Numbered from the stretch's first letter, positions 52,307-61,216 are shown. The stretch is 64,000 nt of DNA from BQJU01 sp965229635 (GCA_965229635.1 OZ245894.1:5332001-5396000); one strand, 5' to 3'. Notes: a model not told the origin generated them from the letters alone. Translations and numbers: made by a program.

Positions 52307-53470
52307 TTATTTTAGAATCATTTTTTTCACTTGTGGCCAAACTGCTTCGGGCCATAAATAACTTCCCGGTTTTACCGTCATTTTTAATGACTTATATCTC
52401 GATAGTTGCATTCTGGTAACTCCTCTTGCCAGATTTTGAACCGGAACCAGGTGATCATCTTCCAGCTTCTTCAAAATGGCATAAGACGTGGCACCTCCTT
52501 CCACAAAGAGTTCATCAATCTCGATCTGCTTCATCAAACTGCTGATCAATTCTCCCAATGCCAGCTTCAAATGTGGCCGTTCTTCAAATGGCAAATGCTC
52601 ATAGTTCATGGTCACAACCAGCTTGCTAGAACTCTGGTAAATCAACAGTATTTCCTTGATCCATTTATCAATCTCCTCTGTGGAAAACCCGGCATTGGTA
52701 AATATTTTCCAGGGCATATTGGAGATGGTAAATCCTTCATTCGCTACATGATTAACCGGATAGGCATTTTTTAACGCTGCACTTCCCAATACAAACAATT
52801 GGCGTTCGCCAAATGGGAGATCCTCCGGCTGCTCTGGCACAATGTTGTGGCCATGAAATTGCAGTAAAGCATCAAAAAAGTCACTGCCACCACAGAGGGC
52901 CACCGTTCCATCCGAAAGGGAAGCCCATTTTAATAGATCTTCGTAGCGTTCTACTTCGCCGATGTAGTATCCCGGAGCATTGAGCTCCGAGGGCTCTTTG
53001 ATTACTTTAGTTCGGTCTCTGTAATCCGGGTTGATCAGGTCCAGTAACTTCGAGGACTTATTCTTCCCCCTAAGAAACTCCACCTGTGCAATCGGAACAT
53101 CATTAATGAAATAAGTCCCGTTTTTTACAATTCTCTTCAAGCTGGGATTGGCTGGTATAATCAGCACCCTATCCAGGTCCAGTGCCCGGGCGAAGGCGTC
53201 ACATTCCAGCATTACATTGCCCCGCAGCGCTGAATCAATTTTCTTGTAAATTATCTTCGGTTCATACTTCTTTAATTCCCTGGTATAATCAATGATACAT
53301 TTGCTGGTATCCTGCCTGGCCTGTGATCGCGTATCAGTTGCCAAACACAAAAGATCACCATTTTCATCGGGATTGATTCTGGTAGATATTACCCCTTTCA
53401 ACCCTCGGCTTAGCCCCACACCTGCTATTTCCGCAGCTCCCGTTAGATCATCTGCAATAACGATGTGCAT
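52307..53470 (-). CDS. DUF1537 four-carbon acid sugar kinase
   Basis: Start set at ATG 53470 (MHIVIADDLTGA); its A is the last base of the preceding TGA, so translation is coupled. The 387-aa product has the DUF1537 N-terminal sugar-binding domain (VIADDLTGAAEIAGVGLSRG, YKKIDSALRGNVMLECDAF) and the C-terminal nucleotide-binding domain (FVEGGATSYAILKKL, VKPGSYLWPEAVWP). The family phosphorylates C4 acid sugars at O-4: D- or L-threonate and erythronate, or 3-oxo-isoapionate. Adjacent PdxA-type dehydrogenase and the gene order match D-threonate/erythronate kinase systems (DtnK/PdxA2). It is cytoplasmic. The family is certain; which acid is inference. Confidence 0.9.
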   Translation of the reverse strand: MHIVIADDLTGAAEIAGVGLSRGLKGVISTRINPDENGDLLCLATDTRSQARQDTSKCIIDYTRELKKYEPKIIYKKIDSALRGNVMLECDAFARALDLDRVLIIPANPSLKRIVKNGTYFINDVPIAQVEFLRGKNKSSKLLDLINPDYRDRTKVIKEPSELNAPGYYIGEVERYEDLLKWASLSDGTVALCGGSDFFDALLQFHGHNIVPEQPEDLPFGERQLFVLGSAALKNAYPVNHVANEGFTISNMPWKIFTNAGFSTEEIDKWIKEILLIYQSSSKLVVTMNYEHLPFEERPHLKLALGELISSLMKQIEIDELFVEGGATSYAILKKLEDDHLVPVQNLARGVTRMQLSRYKSLKMTVKPGSYLWPEAVWPQVKKMILK

Positions 53471-54507
53471 CAGGCAACTTTTTTTGTTTGGTGACAAAAT
53501 CTGGTAGCGTAACTTAGCGACAACTTCATCGCCTCCGAACTGGCCCGGTTTTGACCGGCAATCTCCATGGCTGTGCCGTGGTCTACGGAAACACGAATGA
53601 TGGGTAGGCCCAACGTGATATTGACGCCCTTTACCTCTTTCATTTTATTGGCTTCATTATCCCATACAAAGCCCAGGACTTTGAATGGAATATGGCCCTG
53701 ATCGTGATACATCGCCACGCAGCAATCATAGTATCCACCAGCTGCCTTTGGATACAGTGTATCAGGGGGCAGCGGACCTTCCACCCGATAGCCGGATCGC
53801 TTTGCTTCTTCAACAGCAGGGATTATTTCCTCCTTTTCTTCGTAACCAAACAACCCTCCATCGCTGGCGTGTGGATTCAAGCCTGCTACGCCGATCTTGG
53901 GATTTTCGATGCCCAGTTGGCGACAGGCATTGTGTGCCAATTCAATCGTTTCGAGTATTCTTTCTTTCTTCACCAGGTCGCAAGCTTGCCGTAACGAAAC
54001 GTGTGTCGATACATGTATGATCTTAAACTTCTCTTCGGCCAGCAGCATGGCATATTTAGCAGTGTTGGTAAAATGCGCATAGATTTCGGTGTGCCCCGCA
54101 AATTGATGTCCGGCAATATTCAGGGCCTCCTTGTGAATCGGGGCGGTAACGGTAGCGTCAATTTCGCCGGCCAGCGCCAGCTCTATGTTCTTTTTGATGG
54201 CCTCAAAGGCTACATTTCCGTAGGCTCCGAGAACGTCACCATATTGCAGCGGTGCCTGATCAAGTACCCCCAGGTTGAACACATTTAAGATACCCGGTTC
54301 AAACTGAGCGTCACTGATCTGTTCAATTGGCCTAATATTCAATGGTTCACCCATCAATTGATTAGTTGCCTCCATCACCCATCCTTCTCCAATGACCACC
54401 GGGTTACACATCGCTGTGACCTCCGGGGTATTGCAGGCTTTGAGGATAATTTCGGGACCAATTCCCGCGGGGTCTCCCATTGATATACCAATAATCGGCT
54501 TTTCCAT
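53470..54507 (-). CDS. PdxA-family 4-phospho-acid-sugar dehydrogenase (PdxA2-like)
   Basis: Start chosen at ATG 54507 (MEKPIIGISMGDPAGIGPEI), 31 nt after the aldolase stop; an ATG at 54561 would overlap that gene. The 345-aa product has the PdxA substrate motif GDPAGIGPE, the metal-binding histidines of HQFAGHTEIYAHF and MYHDQGHIPFKVLGF, and GVNITLGLPIIRVSVDHGTA. PdxA oxidises 4-phosphohydroxy-threonine in vitamin B6 synthesis. PdxA2 paralogues linked to DUF1537 kinases oxidise and decarboxylate D-threonate or erythronate 4-phosphate to DHAP and CO2. The neighbouring kinase makes the catabolic role much more likely than pyridoxine synthesis. Confidence 0.88.
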   Translation of the reverse strand: MEKPIIGISMGDPAGIGPEIILKACNTPEVTAMCNPVVIGEGWVMEATNQLMGEPLNIRPIEQISDAQFEPGILNVFNLGVLDQAPLQYGDVLGAYGNVAFEAIKKNIELALAGEIDATVTAPIHKEALNIAGHQFAGHTEIYAHFTNTAKYAMLLAEEKFKIIHVSTHVSLRQACDLVKKERILETIELAHNACRQLGIENPKIGVAGLNPHASDGGLFGYEEKEEIIPAVEEAKRSGYRVEGPLPPDTLYPKAAGGYYDCCVAMYHDQGHIPFKVLGFVWDNEANKMKEVKGVNITLGLPIIRVSVDHGTAMEIAGQNRASSEAMKLSLSYATRFCHQTKKVA

Positions 54508-54538
54508 TTCAGCTTTAAAAGTCTCGTTTTCAATGCCT

Positions 54539-55486
54539 TCAGCCAGCCAGGACGTCCTCAACTGGTCTAAGGTTCATCTTTAATTGATATTCTTCAAGTA
54601 ACGGCACAATGGCCTGATAAATCGCTTTCTTGTTTTCCGCATCGGGTTGACGCATTGGCGACATCACCGCAGGAGTACAATAGCCAGCCAGATGCAAGAG
54701 GTACTTCAATGCGGGTATGGCATCCACCACTGTTCTGCCAGCCTGGCAACAATGGGATACCTCATCACAAATATTCTGGTGGAAATGTGCCATCTCTGCA
54801 TTGCCTGCCAGGGCATAATCAGCAACAGCCTGATAGTGCTCGGGAATCAAATTGCCCATACTCGGAACAACGCCATCCGCACCCGCCAACATGCCCCGGG
54901 CTCCGTAGGCAGCACTTCCCAGGTAGAAATTAAAATCATCGCGATCTTTCCAGAGGGCCAGGTTTTGTTGTAGCCTGTCCTCACCAACTTCAGAATCTTT
55001 AAGTCCAATAATTCGCGGATGTAAACTCAACTCTTCAATGATTGGAAGCGGAATGGACATTCCGGTGGTGAGTGGCATATTGTATAGAATCACCGGCCCC
55101 TCAGTGGCCTCTACCAACTGAAGGAAATAGCGCATAATTAACTGCTCAGTAAGTGGGTAACAGGTGGGCAAATGCGGAACGATGGCATCAAAACCAAGTT
55201 CATTGGCATAATTAGCCATTTGCACGGTTTCTGAAAAGCTGTTGGCGGTAATGCCAGTATAGGTAACTGTGGCGCCAACATGTGTTTTCACCAAACGCAT
55301 AAATGCCATGCGCTCTTCCAGCGACAAGGACATGGCCTCTCCAGTGGTTCCCAGGATAAATGGCGAGGCACCTGCGGAAATCACATTTGAGAGGATCTTG
55401 ATCGTCGCTTCCTCATCCAACTGCCCATCAGTGGTTAGTGGCGTCACTAACGGAACAATGACTCCTCTGTAGTTAGTTAGTTTCAT
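54539..55486 (-). CDS. NAL/DHDPS-family pyruvate-type aldolase
   Basis: A 315-aa TIM barrel of the dihydrodipicolinate synthase/N-acetylneuraminate lyase family. It has the carboxylate-binding GTTGE (residues 46-50), the catalytic Tyr135 in ILYNMP and the Schiff-base Lys163 in IIGLKDSE. Length is normal and there is no signal peptide. Catabolic members cleave 2-keto-3-deoxy acids to pyruvate and an aldehyde. Its place between a LacI regulator and the PdxA/DUF1537 pair suggests it forms the precursor of a four-carbon acid sugar. Dha (a C7 2-keto-3-deoxy diacid from RG-II) would give pyruvate plus D-threuronate. Kdo or a hexonate derivative is an alternative. Confidence 0.88.
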   Translation of the reverse strand: MKLTNYRGVIVPLVTPLTTDGQLDEEATIKILSNVISAGASPFILGTTGEAMSLSLEERMAFMRLVKTHVGATVTYTGITANSFSETVQMANYANELGFDAIVPHLPTCYPLTEQLIMRYFLQLVEATEGPVILYNMPLTTGMSIPLPIIEELSLHPRIIGLKDSEVGEDRLQQNLALWKDRDDFNFYLGSAAYGARGMLAGADGVVPSMGNLIPEHYQAVADYALAGNAEMAHFHQNICDEVSHCCQAGRTVVDAIPALKYLLHLAGYCTPAVMSPMRQPDAENKKAIYQAIVPLLEEYQLKMNLRPVEDVLAG

Positions 55487-55513
55487 AATTTTAGTGATCT
55501 ATTTCTCAACGAT

Positions 55514-56530
55514 CTAGTCTCGGCTTAACGCAGCCCCGCACGATCTTCGAATCTTTAGTTTAGCATCAAGAATAACCTTGATACAAGGACGATCAGGTTC
55601 TGCCACACGATTCAATAATAACTCTGTCGCCCTTCTGCCAATCTCAAATCCATCCTGCCGAACTGCGGTCAGCGGAGGATTTAGTGATTCTGACCAGTAC
55701 ATGTCATCAAATCCCACGATGGCAATGTCTTCGGGTATCTTCAATTCTCTGGCGTGAATCGTACGCAATGCACCTAAAGTCAATAAGTTATTACCGGTAA
55801 ACAATGCGGTGGGTGGATGCTCCGTGTCTAAAAAATTAGCGGTCGCCTCTACCCCACTCTGAAAGTCAGACGCGCGGGTGATGATCAATTCCTCCTCAAC
55901 CGGTATTCCACTTTCCTGCAAGGCTCTCTTGTAGCCAGCCAAACGCGCTCTGGTGGTTGGGATATCCCATTGTCCGCCCACATGACCGATACGCTTGTGC
56001 CCCAGGCTAATCAGGTGTTTGATGGCACCATAGGCTGCTTCTTCATTGTTCACTTTTACAGAATCAACCTCTACCCCCTCAATATCTCTATCCACACAGG
56101 TCACCTGATAACCCGACTTGATCAGTTCCATCACCTTCGCATCCTGATTGGTCACCGGCGCTACAATGAATCCATTGACTCCCTCCGCCTTCAGGATATC
56201 GATATACATTTCGGAGCGGGCCTTATTCTGTGAAAAATTACCAATGATCACCGAATATCCCTGGTCATAGGCGGTCACCTCAATGCCCCTGATCATGTCG
56301 ACATAAAATGGATTTTCAATATCCGGCAGCACTAATCCGATAAGCTTGCTTTCCTTTCCCTTTGAGCGGAGCCTTTGCGCCACTCTACTCGGCCGGTAAT
56401 TCAACTCTTTTATGGCTTTTTGCACCCGATGCCTGGTTTCCAACAGCACCCGTTCATCTCCATTGATAACCCGTGATACCGTTGCGGTTGAAACTTTGGC
56501 TCTAGCTGCTACGTCCTTTAAATTTGCCAT
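55514..56530 (-). CDS. LacI-family transcriptional regulator
   Basis: A 338-aa repressor. The N-terminal helix-turn-helix and hinge read NLKDVAARAKVSTATVSRVINGD...VQKAIKELNYRPSRVAQRLR. The effector domain is periplasmic-binding-protein-like (LIGLVLPDIENPFYVDMIRGIE, HVGGQWDIPTTRARLAGYKRAL, IAIVGFDDMYWSESLNPPLTAVRQ). It heads the aldolase-PdxA-kinase-symporter run, with 27 nt to the aldolase gene, and two LacI-type operators lie just upstream. It probably represses this run, and perhaps the SusCD block behind it, until a sugar-acid signal appears. Confidence 0.94.
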   Translation of the reverse strand: MANLKDVAARAKVSTATVSRVINGDERVLLETRHRVQKAIKELNYRPSRVAQRLRSKGKESKLIGLVLPDIENPFYVDMIRGIEVTAYDQGYSVIIGNFSQNKARSEMYIDILKAEGVNGFIVAPVTNQDAKVMELIKSGYQVTCVDRDIEGVEVDSVKVNNEEAAYGAIKHLISLGHKRIGHVGGQWDIPTTRARLAGYKRALQESGIPVEEELIITRASDFQSGVEATANFLDTEHPPTALFTGNNLLTLGALRTIHARELKIPEDIAIVGFDDMYWSESLNPPLTAVRQDGFEIGRRATELLLNRVAEPDRPCIKVILDAKLKIRRSCGAALSRD

Positions 56531-56543
56531 AAATAAGTATTAA

Positions 56544-56559
56544 ATGTAAACGTTTACAT
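56544..56559 (-). promoter_or_regulatory. LacI-family operator 1 (proximal)
   Basis: ATGTAAACGTTTACAT is a perfect 16-bp palindrome with the central CG typical of LacI/GalR-family sites (TGnAAnCGnTTnCA). It lies 14 bp upstream of the lacI start codon. On the minus strand its end forms TACATTTA, close to a TAnnTTTG promoter element, so bound repressor would block initiation. Confidence 0.75.
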
Positions 56560-56610
56560 AACTTAAATACTTGTTTTTCAATGTTTTACACTAATCAATA
56601 CCTCTTGTAA

Positions 56611-56626
56611 ATGTAAGCGTTTTCAT
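56611..56626 (-). promoter_or_regulatory. LacI-family operator 2 (distal)
   Basis: ATGTAAGCGTTTTCAT fits the LacI consensus TGnAAnCGnTTnCA at every fixed position but is not a perfect palindrome. Its centre is 67 bp from that of operator 1. On the minus strand it too ends in TACATTTA, so the two sites share sequence beyond the core. Two sites allow cooperative or looped repression. Confidence 0.65.
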
Positions 56627-56795
56627 AAAATTATAAAAAAAAGTGTAATTGCGAAAAAAAAGTAAAATTTTATTCCGTTCGTTAACATTTCAGAAAATAT
56701 TCACTCCTGAAAAGAAGCGTTTCCAGAAGATGTATTTGAACTTTACATGCAGTTAACCTAGATTCTCTGATTCCAGGGTCTGCCTGGAGGTGGCA

Positions 56796-59588
56796 CTATT
56801 TATACAACTTCCCCACAAATCGATATCGACCGGAACCTAACTGTATTTGCGTTTTTTCAGTGGAAGGATCGAGATCGAAATGCAAGGCAGAAGCCCTCAA
56901 TGGGGTATCTCCTTCGTAAAGATTTTGCTCATTTGCACCAGGCAAAACAACCTTGGCCCTGGTATTGACCGGTATGCTCACCTCCAAAGTCCATTCCTGC
57001 TCTCCTTTGGTCCATTTGGTCTGGACCGTTCCGTAAGGTGTCTCATAACTGGTCACTACCTGATCGATAGAGTCAACCATTTGCGGCTCAATGAGCAATT
57101 CTTTGTAGGCAACCGAAGCGGCCGTTTGACCAATACCACCTAATCCATTATAAAACCATTCCATGATATGGCCCAGCATCAGGTGGTTGTTGGAAACAAC
57201 TTCTAGCGCCTGCCAGGATTCGGTCAGAGCAGTGGCGCCTTTTTTTAATTGATAACCATATCCGGGAACATCGTCGCGGGCATTCATTTTATAAATAACT
57301 TCCCCATGGCCGGAGTCCTGCAATGCCTTGACCAAAAAGTGAAATCCGATATCACCGGCAGTCAAGGCATAATCTGATTCTTCGATGGATGCAATTAGTG
57401 TTTTCACGACGGCTTCCCGCTCCTCCTCAGCGACCAACCCTAAAACCAGCGGCATGGCGATCGCTGTCTGACTACCGGTGGAATAGATTTTGGTTTCCGG
57501 ATCGTAGAATTTTTGACTAAAAGCATCCTTGATCTCCTTCATCCAGTTCGCATATTTCTCCTGGTCTTCTTCCTTACCCAACAATGCCGCCATTTGTGCC
57601 AACAATTTCACATCATAATAATAAATGGCAGTGGCAGTCAGCGCCTTGGGCGTCAACTGTGCGTAACCGGGGCGTTCGGGGCCGAGGTCATACCAATCGC
57701 CTAATCCATGTGAGACGATGTGCTCATCAGACTTGCTTTTCAAATAAGCCACGTATGCCTCTATCATCGGCCACGCTTTTTCCATTGCCGATCGATCGCC
57801 ATACCATTTATAGATCAGCCAGGGTAAAATGACGGAAGCACTCCCCCACTCCGGCGAATCGGTAAAATCGCCGCCAAAACGAACGTACTCCGGTACAATA
57901 GCAGGCACCAGCCCTTCATTGGTTTGAGCGGTGATCATATCGTCGACTAGCTTTTTATACAATCCGTACACATCATAATTGTAATGCACACTACCGCCCA
58001 TCAGGTAGGTTTGTTCCAGCCATCCCAGCTTTTCGCGGTGCGGACAGTCGGTCATTACACTCTGCACATTGCTGTTGATCGCCCACTTGATGAGTTGATT
58101 GATCTCATTAAACAGTTTATGGGAAGTCTCAAATCGGCCCGCCTGTGGCATGGAATTTCGGATGTGCAACATCTTCAAATCCAGGATCACCGGTAAGTCG
58201 TCCACATTTTCCTGACCCGATGGGACTGCCTTATCTACCTGAATATAGCGAAAACCATAATAGGTGAATCGGGGTTGCCAGGTTTCAGGACCGTCGCCCT
58301 TCAAGACATAAATGTAATCATGCGGTCTTCCCGTCGCCTTTTGGTTGACGGCATCACTATCGAAGATTAGTTCCCCCGGTGCAATCCGAATGGTATCCCC
58401 TCGCCTGCCCTGCACGGTGATGCGAAACATAGCCGAGGCATTCTGACCAAAATCGTAAGTCCAGGAATTTTCCAACTCCTGATTTTGGGAAATGTCCTGG
58501 TGCGTCAGCTCCTCCTGGATCATGACAGGATAATCGCGTTCAGGTTTTAAGCTTTCGCAAATGGGCTCTACTGCAATGGCCTGCTGCCATTCACTATCGT
58601 CAAAACCCACCAGTCGCCAATTTTCGGGCTCCACCGTTGCATCATAATGCTCACCACTGTAGATACTGGAATAGGTAATGGGGCCGGGGGCGGTTTTCCA
58701 GCTGGTATCGGAAACAATATTCTCTACGCTACCGTCCTTGTAAATCAGCCGGAGACGACATTTCAGCATTGGATTTCCGTAGCCGGTCATCACCTTGCGG
58801 TAACGGCTGTTGGGCACCACCAGAAAACCATTGCCCAGCATCATGGCCAGGACGTTTTTACCTTCTTTGATCTGCTCAGTGCAATCAAAGGTATTGTACA
58901 ACACCTCCGCATCGTAATGGGTCCAGCCGGGGGCCATTACGCTATTGCCAATTTTTGTACCATTAATGTCCAGCGTGTAATGTCCCAATCCAGTGACAAA
59001 AACGAGAGCTTGCTTCAGTTTTTTCTGACTGTTGAATTCCTTACGGAAAATGGGTAGTTTGTGAAACCCCAAATCCTTCCCGCGATAAGCCTTTCCCGGA
59101 TGATGAATACCCGGTACCAATCGGTTCTCCGGTGGCATTTGATCATAGGCAATCCATTTGGCACCTTTCCAGTCTTCCCCCTTAAAAAGGCCGGTGGTAA
59201 ATTGATTGATGCTACTCCAATTGGTTTCACTGCCCATATTTGACCAGGATTTTACTTTCCAGAAATACGTCCTTCCCGGTTCCAGTACCGTCCCCTGATA
59301 CTGCACCAGAATACTTTGTTCCTTCTCTACTTTTTCACTATCCCAAATGAGGTTTTCTTTTGAAAATGTGGGCGTTTCCGAAAGAAGAATCTGATAGGCG
59401 GTTTGTTTCACATTGCGCTCCGGCGAATCCAGTTTCCAGCTAAAAAAGAATTGCTGCACATCTACACCGGTAGGGCTTTCCATATTGTCAACTGAGGTGT
59501 GAATGATGCTGTAATTTGCGGCCTGGGTGCAAGTACCCATGAGTAGTAGCTGGATGATCAACAAGGTGATCCCGGTTATATTTTTCAT
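56796..59588 (-). CDS. GH78-family alpha-L-rhamnosidase
   Basis: Start set at ATG 59588 (MKNITGITLLIIQLLLMGTCTQA), which gives a signal peptide; 16 more codons upstream are unlikely. The 930-aa product follows the GH78 plan: N-terminal Ig-like domain (ESPTGVDVQQFFFSWKLDSPER, YQILLSE), beta-sandwich (WTYDFGQNASAMFRITVQGRRGDTIRI), then the (alpha/alpha)6 domain with VMTDCPHREKLGWLEQTYLMGG, FTDSPEWGSASVILPW and a C-terminal beta-domain (LKKGATALTESWQALEVVSNNHLMLGHIMEWF). The general-acid Glu is expected in this region. It cleaves terminal alpha-L-rhamnose, as found in RG-I and RG-II. A 265-nt regulatory gap separates it from lacI. Confidence 0.92.
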   Translation of the reverse strand: MKNITGITLLIIQLLLMGTCTQAANYSIIHTSVDNMESPTGVDVQQFFFSWKLDSPERNVKQTAYQILLSETPTFSKENLIWDSEKVEKEQSILVQYQGTVLEPGRTYFWKVKSWSNMGSETNWSSINQFTTGLFKGEDWKGAKWIAYDQMPPENRLVPGIHHPGKAYRGKDLGFHKLPIFRKEFNSQKKLKQALVFVTGLGHYTLDINGTKIGNSVMAPGWTHYDAEVLYNTFDCTEQIKEGKNVLAMMLGNGFLVVPNSRYRKVMTGYGNPMLKCRLRLIYKDGSVENIVSDTSWKTAPGPITYSSIYSGEHYDATVEPENWRLVGFDDSEWQQAIAVEPICESLKPERDYPVMIQEELTHQDISQNQELENSWTYDFGQNASAMFRITVQGRRGDTIRIAPGELIFDSDAVNQKATGRPHDYIYVLKGDGPETWQPRFTYYGFRYIQVDKAVPSGQENVDDLPVILDLKMLHIRNSMPQAGRFETSHKLFNEINQLIKWAINSNVQSVMTDCPHREKLGWLEQTYLMGGSVHYNYDVYGLYKKLVDDMITAQTNEGLVPAIVPEYVRFGGDFTDSPEWGSASVILPWLIYKWYGDRSAMEKAWPMIEAYVAYLKSKSDEHIVSHGLGDWYDLGPERPGYAQLTPKALTATAIYYYDVKLLAQMAALLGKEEDQEKYANWMKEIKDAFSQKFYDPETKIYSTGSQTAIAMPLVLGLVAEEEREAVVKTLIASIEESDYALTAGDIGFHFLVKALQDSGHGEVIYKMNARDDVPGYGYQLKKGATALTESWQALEVVSNNHLMLGHIMEWFYNGLGGIGQTAASVAYKELLIEPQMVDSIDQVVTSYETPYGTVQTKWTKGEQEWTLEVSIPVNTRAKVVLPGANEQNLYEGDTPLRASALHFDLDPSTEKTQIQLGSGRYRFVGKLYK

Positions 59589-59726
59589 ATATTTATCGCT
59601 CTTTTCTATTTGCCTATTTCCGAAAAGGCCATTCAAACAAAAGACATGAAGATAATGCTAAAATTATTTAAAACTTGTGCTTATTCTGCAAAGTCTAATT
59701 CTATAAATAGATTCGCCAATAGGCAT

Positions 59727-60989
59727 ATGCGGTTGCTATGTTTGACTCTTATTGTGCTGGTGCAGGGTCCACTATTCGCTCAAAATCTCACCAAGGTACC
59801 CGCAGAAAGAGTGGGTTTTTCTTCCGAAAGACTGGAGTTTTTAACCAGTACTCTTCAGGACTATGTTGATCAGGAAAAACTGGCGGGCGCGGTCGTATTG
59901 GTAGCCAGAAAAGGACAAATTGCCTACCTCGAAACCTTCGGCAAGCGGGACATTGAAAATAACGATCCGATGCCTGAAGACGCCATCTTTCGCATTGCCT
60001 CACAAACCAAGGCCATCACCAGTGTTGGCGTTATGATGCTGCAAGAAGAAGGCAAATTATTGATCAGCGATCCGGTGGGAAAATACATTCATGAATTTAA
60101 GGAAACCACTGTGGCGGTAGAAAAGGAGGATGGTAGTTACGAAATAGTCAAAGCCAAGCGTCCCATCACGATTCGAGACTTGCTCACGCATACTTCCGGT
60201 ATTGGTTATGGATACGGAGTAGCCAAAGACCTGTGGAAGGAGGCTGATATCAGAGCCTGGTATTTCGCCGATCGGGAGGAGCCAATACTGGAAACCGTCA
60301 AGCGTATGGCCGCCTTGCCATTTGATGCCCAGCCCGGAGAAAAGTTTGTCTACGGCTACAGCACTGATATCCTGGGCGCCGTTATTGAAGTCGTTTCCGG
60401 CGAAAGCCTGGATGCATTTCTTACCACACGTATCCTGGAGCCACTAGGCATGAACGACACCCATTTTTACCTTCCGGAATCAAAAAGCGATCGGCTGGCA
60501 ACGGTTTATGGCCTGACCAAAGAAGGCCAACTGAAAAAGGGGGAAGACCCCGGTGGAAGAGAAGGCCAGGGCATGTATGTAGATGGTCCACGCAAAAGCT
60601 TTTCGGGTGGAGCCGGACTATTAAGCACGGCAATGGACTATGCCAAATTCTTGCAAATGATGCTCAATGGCGGCACCTATAATGGGCAACGAATCATTTC
60701 CCGAAAAACGGTAGCACTCATGACTGCCAATCAGCTCGATTTCAACCCTTTTCCCTGGACCCGTGGCAGTGGTTTTGGCCTGGGTTTTTCCATCGTGGAA
60801 GATATGGGCTTACGAGGGGAGTTGGGCTCCAAAGGAGAATTTAGCTGGAGCGGAGCCTACCATTCCGCGTATTGGGCCGATCCGGAAGAAGATATGCTGG
60901 TGGTCTACCTTACTCAACTCATTCCCGCAAGGGGATTAGATGACCGGGAGAAATTGCGGGCGCTGATTTATCAGGCGTTGGTGGATTAG
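59727..60989 (+). CDS. Exported serine hydrolase, CubicO/beta-lactamase class C-like
   Basis: Start set at ATG 59727 (MRLLCLTLIVLVQGPLFAQ), which gives a good signal peptide; longer frames from 59610 or 59646 run through AT-rich leader DNA. The 420-aa product has the nucleophile motif SQTK in FRIASQTKAITSVGVMML (SxxK), the YxS/N-type motif in FVYGYSTDILGAVIE, and GAYHSAYWADPEED as third motif. These are usual for esterases and peptidases of the beta-lactamase family. In a pectin locus an esterase acting on acetyl or methyl groups is possible, but equally a general peptidase. It is divergent from GH78 across a 138-nt gap. Confidence 0.88.
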   Translation: MRLLCLTLIVLVQGPLFAQNLTKVPAERVGFSSERLEFLTSTLQDYVDQEKLAGAVVLVARKGQIAYLETFGKRDIENNDPMPEDAIFRIASQTKAITSVGVMMLQEEGKLLISDPVGKYIHEFKETTVAVEKEDGSYEIVKAKRPITIRDLLTHTSGIGYGYGVAKDLWKEADIRAWYFADREEPILETVKRMAALPFDAQPGEKFVYGYSTDILGAVIEVVSGESLDAFLTTRILEPLGMNDTHFYLPESKSDRLATVYGLTKEGQLKKGEDPGGREGQGMYVDGPRKSFSGGAGLLSTAMDYAKFLQMMLNGGTYNGQRIISRKTVALMTANQLDFNPFPWTRGSGFGLGFSIVEDMGLRGELGSKGEFSWSGAYHSAYWADPEEDMLVVYLTQLIPARGLDDREKLRALIYQALVD

Positions 60990-61203
60990 TTGTAATGAGG
61001 TTTGGACTTAATTGCCAGGACTTTCTTGTGCTTGAAGGATGATTTTTGGGAAAATCATGGTGAAATAAATTTCACGCAACCTTTTTGTGTCTACACTCGC
61101 TTATGGGTGCAGTTCGGCTTTGTCCCCCAAAAAAAAATGAGCAGATGGGATTCTATTAATTTGCTTCGTCATTATTTTAGATTTGTGTTTTTTATCCGAT
61201 CAA

Positions 61204-61216
61204 ATGCCTCCGGCGG
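61204..61216 (+). repeat. 13-nt inverted repeat flanking the IS region, left copy
   Basis: ATGCCTCCGGCGG here is matched on the opposite strand by CCGCCGGAGGCAT at 63412-63424, about 2.2 kb away on the other side of the transposase gene. Its GC-rich core contrasts with the surrounding sequence. It may be a dispersed genomic repeat rather than an end of the element. Confidence 0.5.

Noticed and set aside
53470..53497. Longer start for the DUF1537 kinase
   Set aside because: The ATG at 53470 overlaps the PdxA stop by one base and begins at the conserved IADDLTGA motif.
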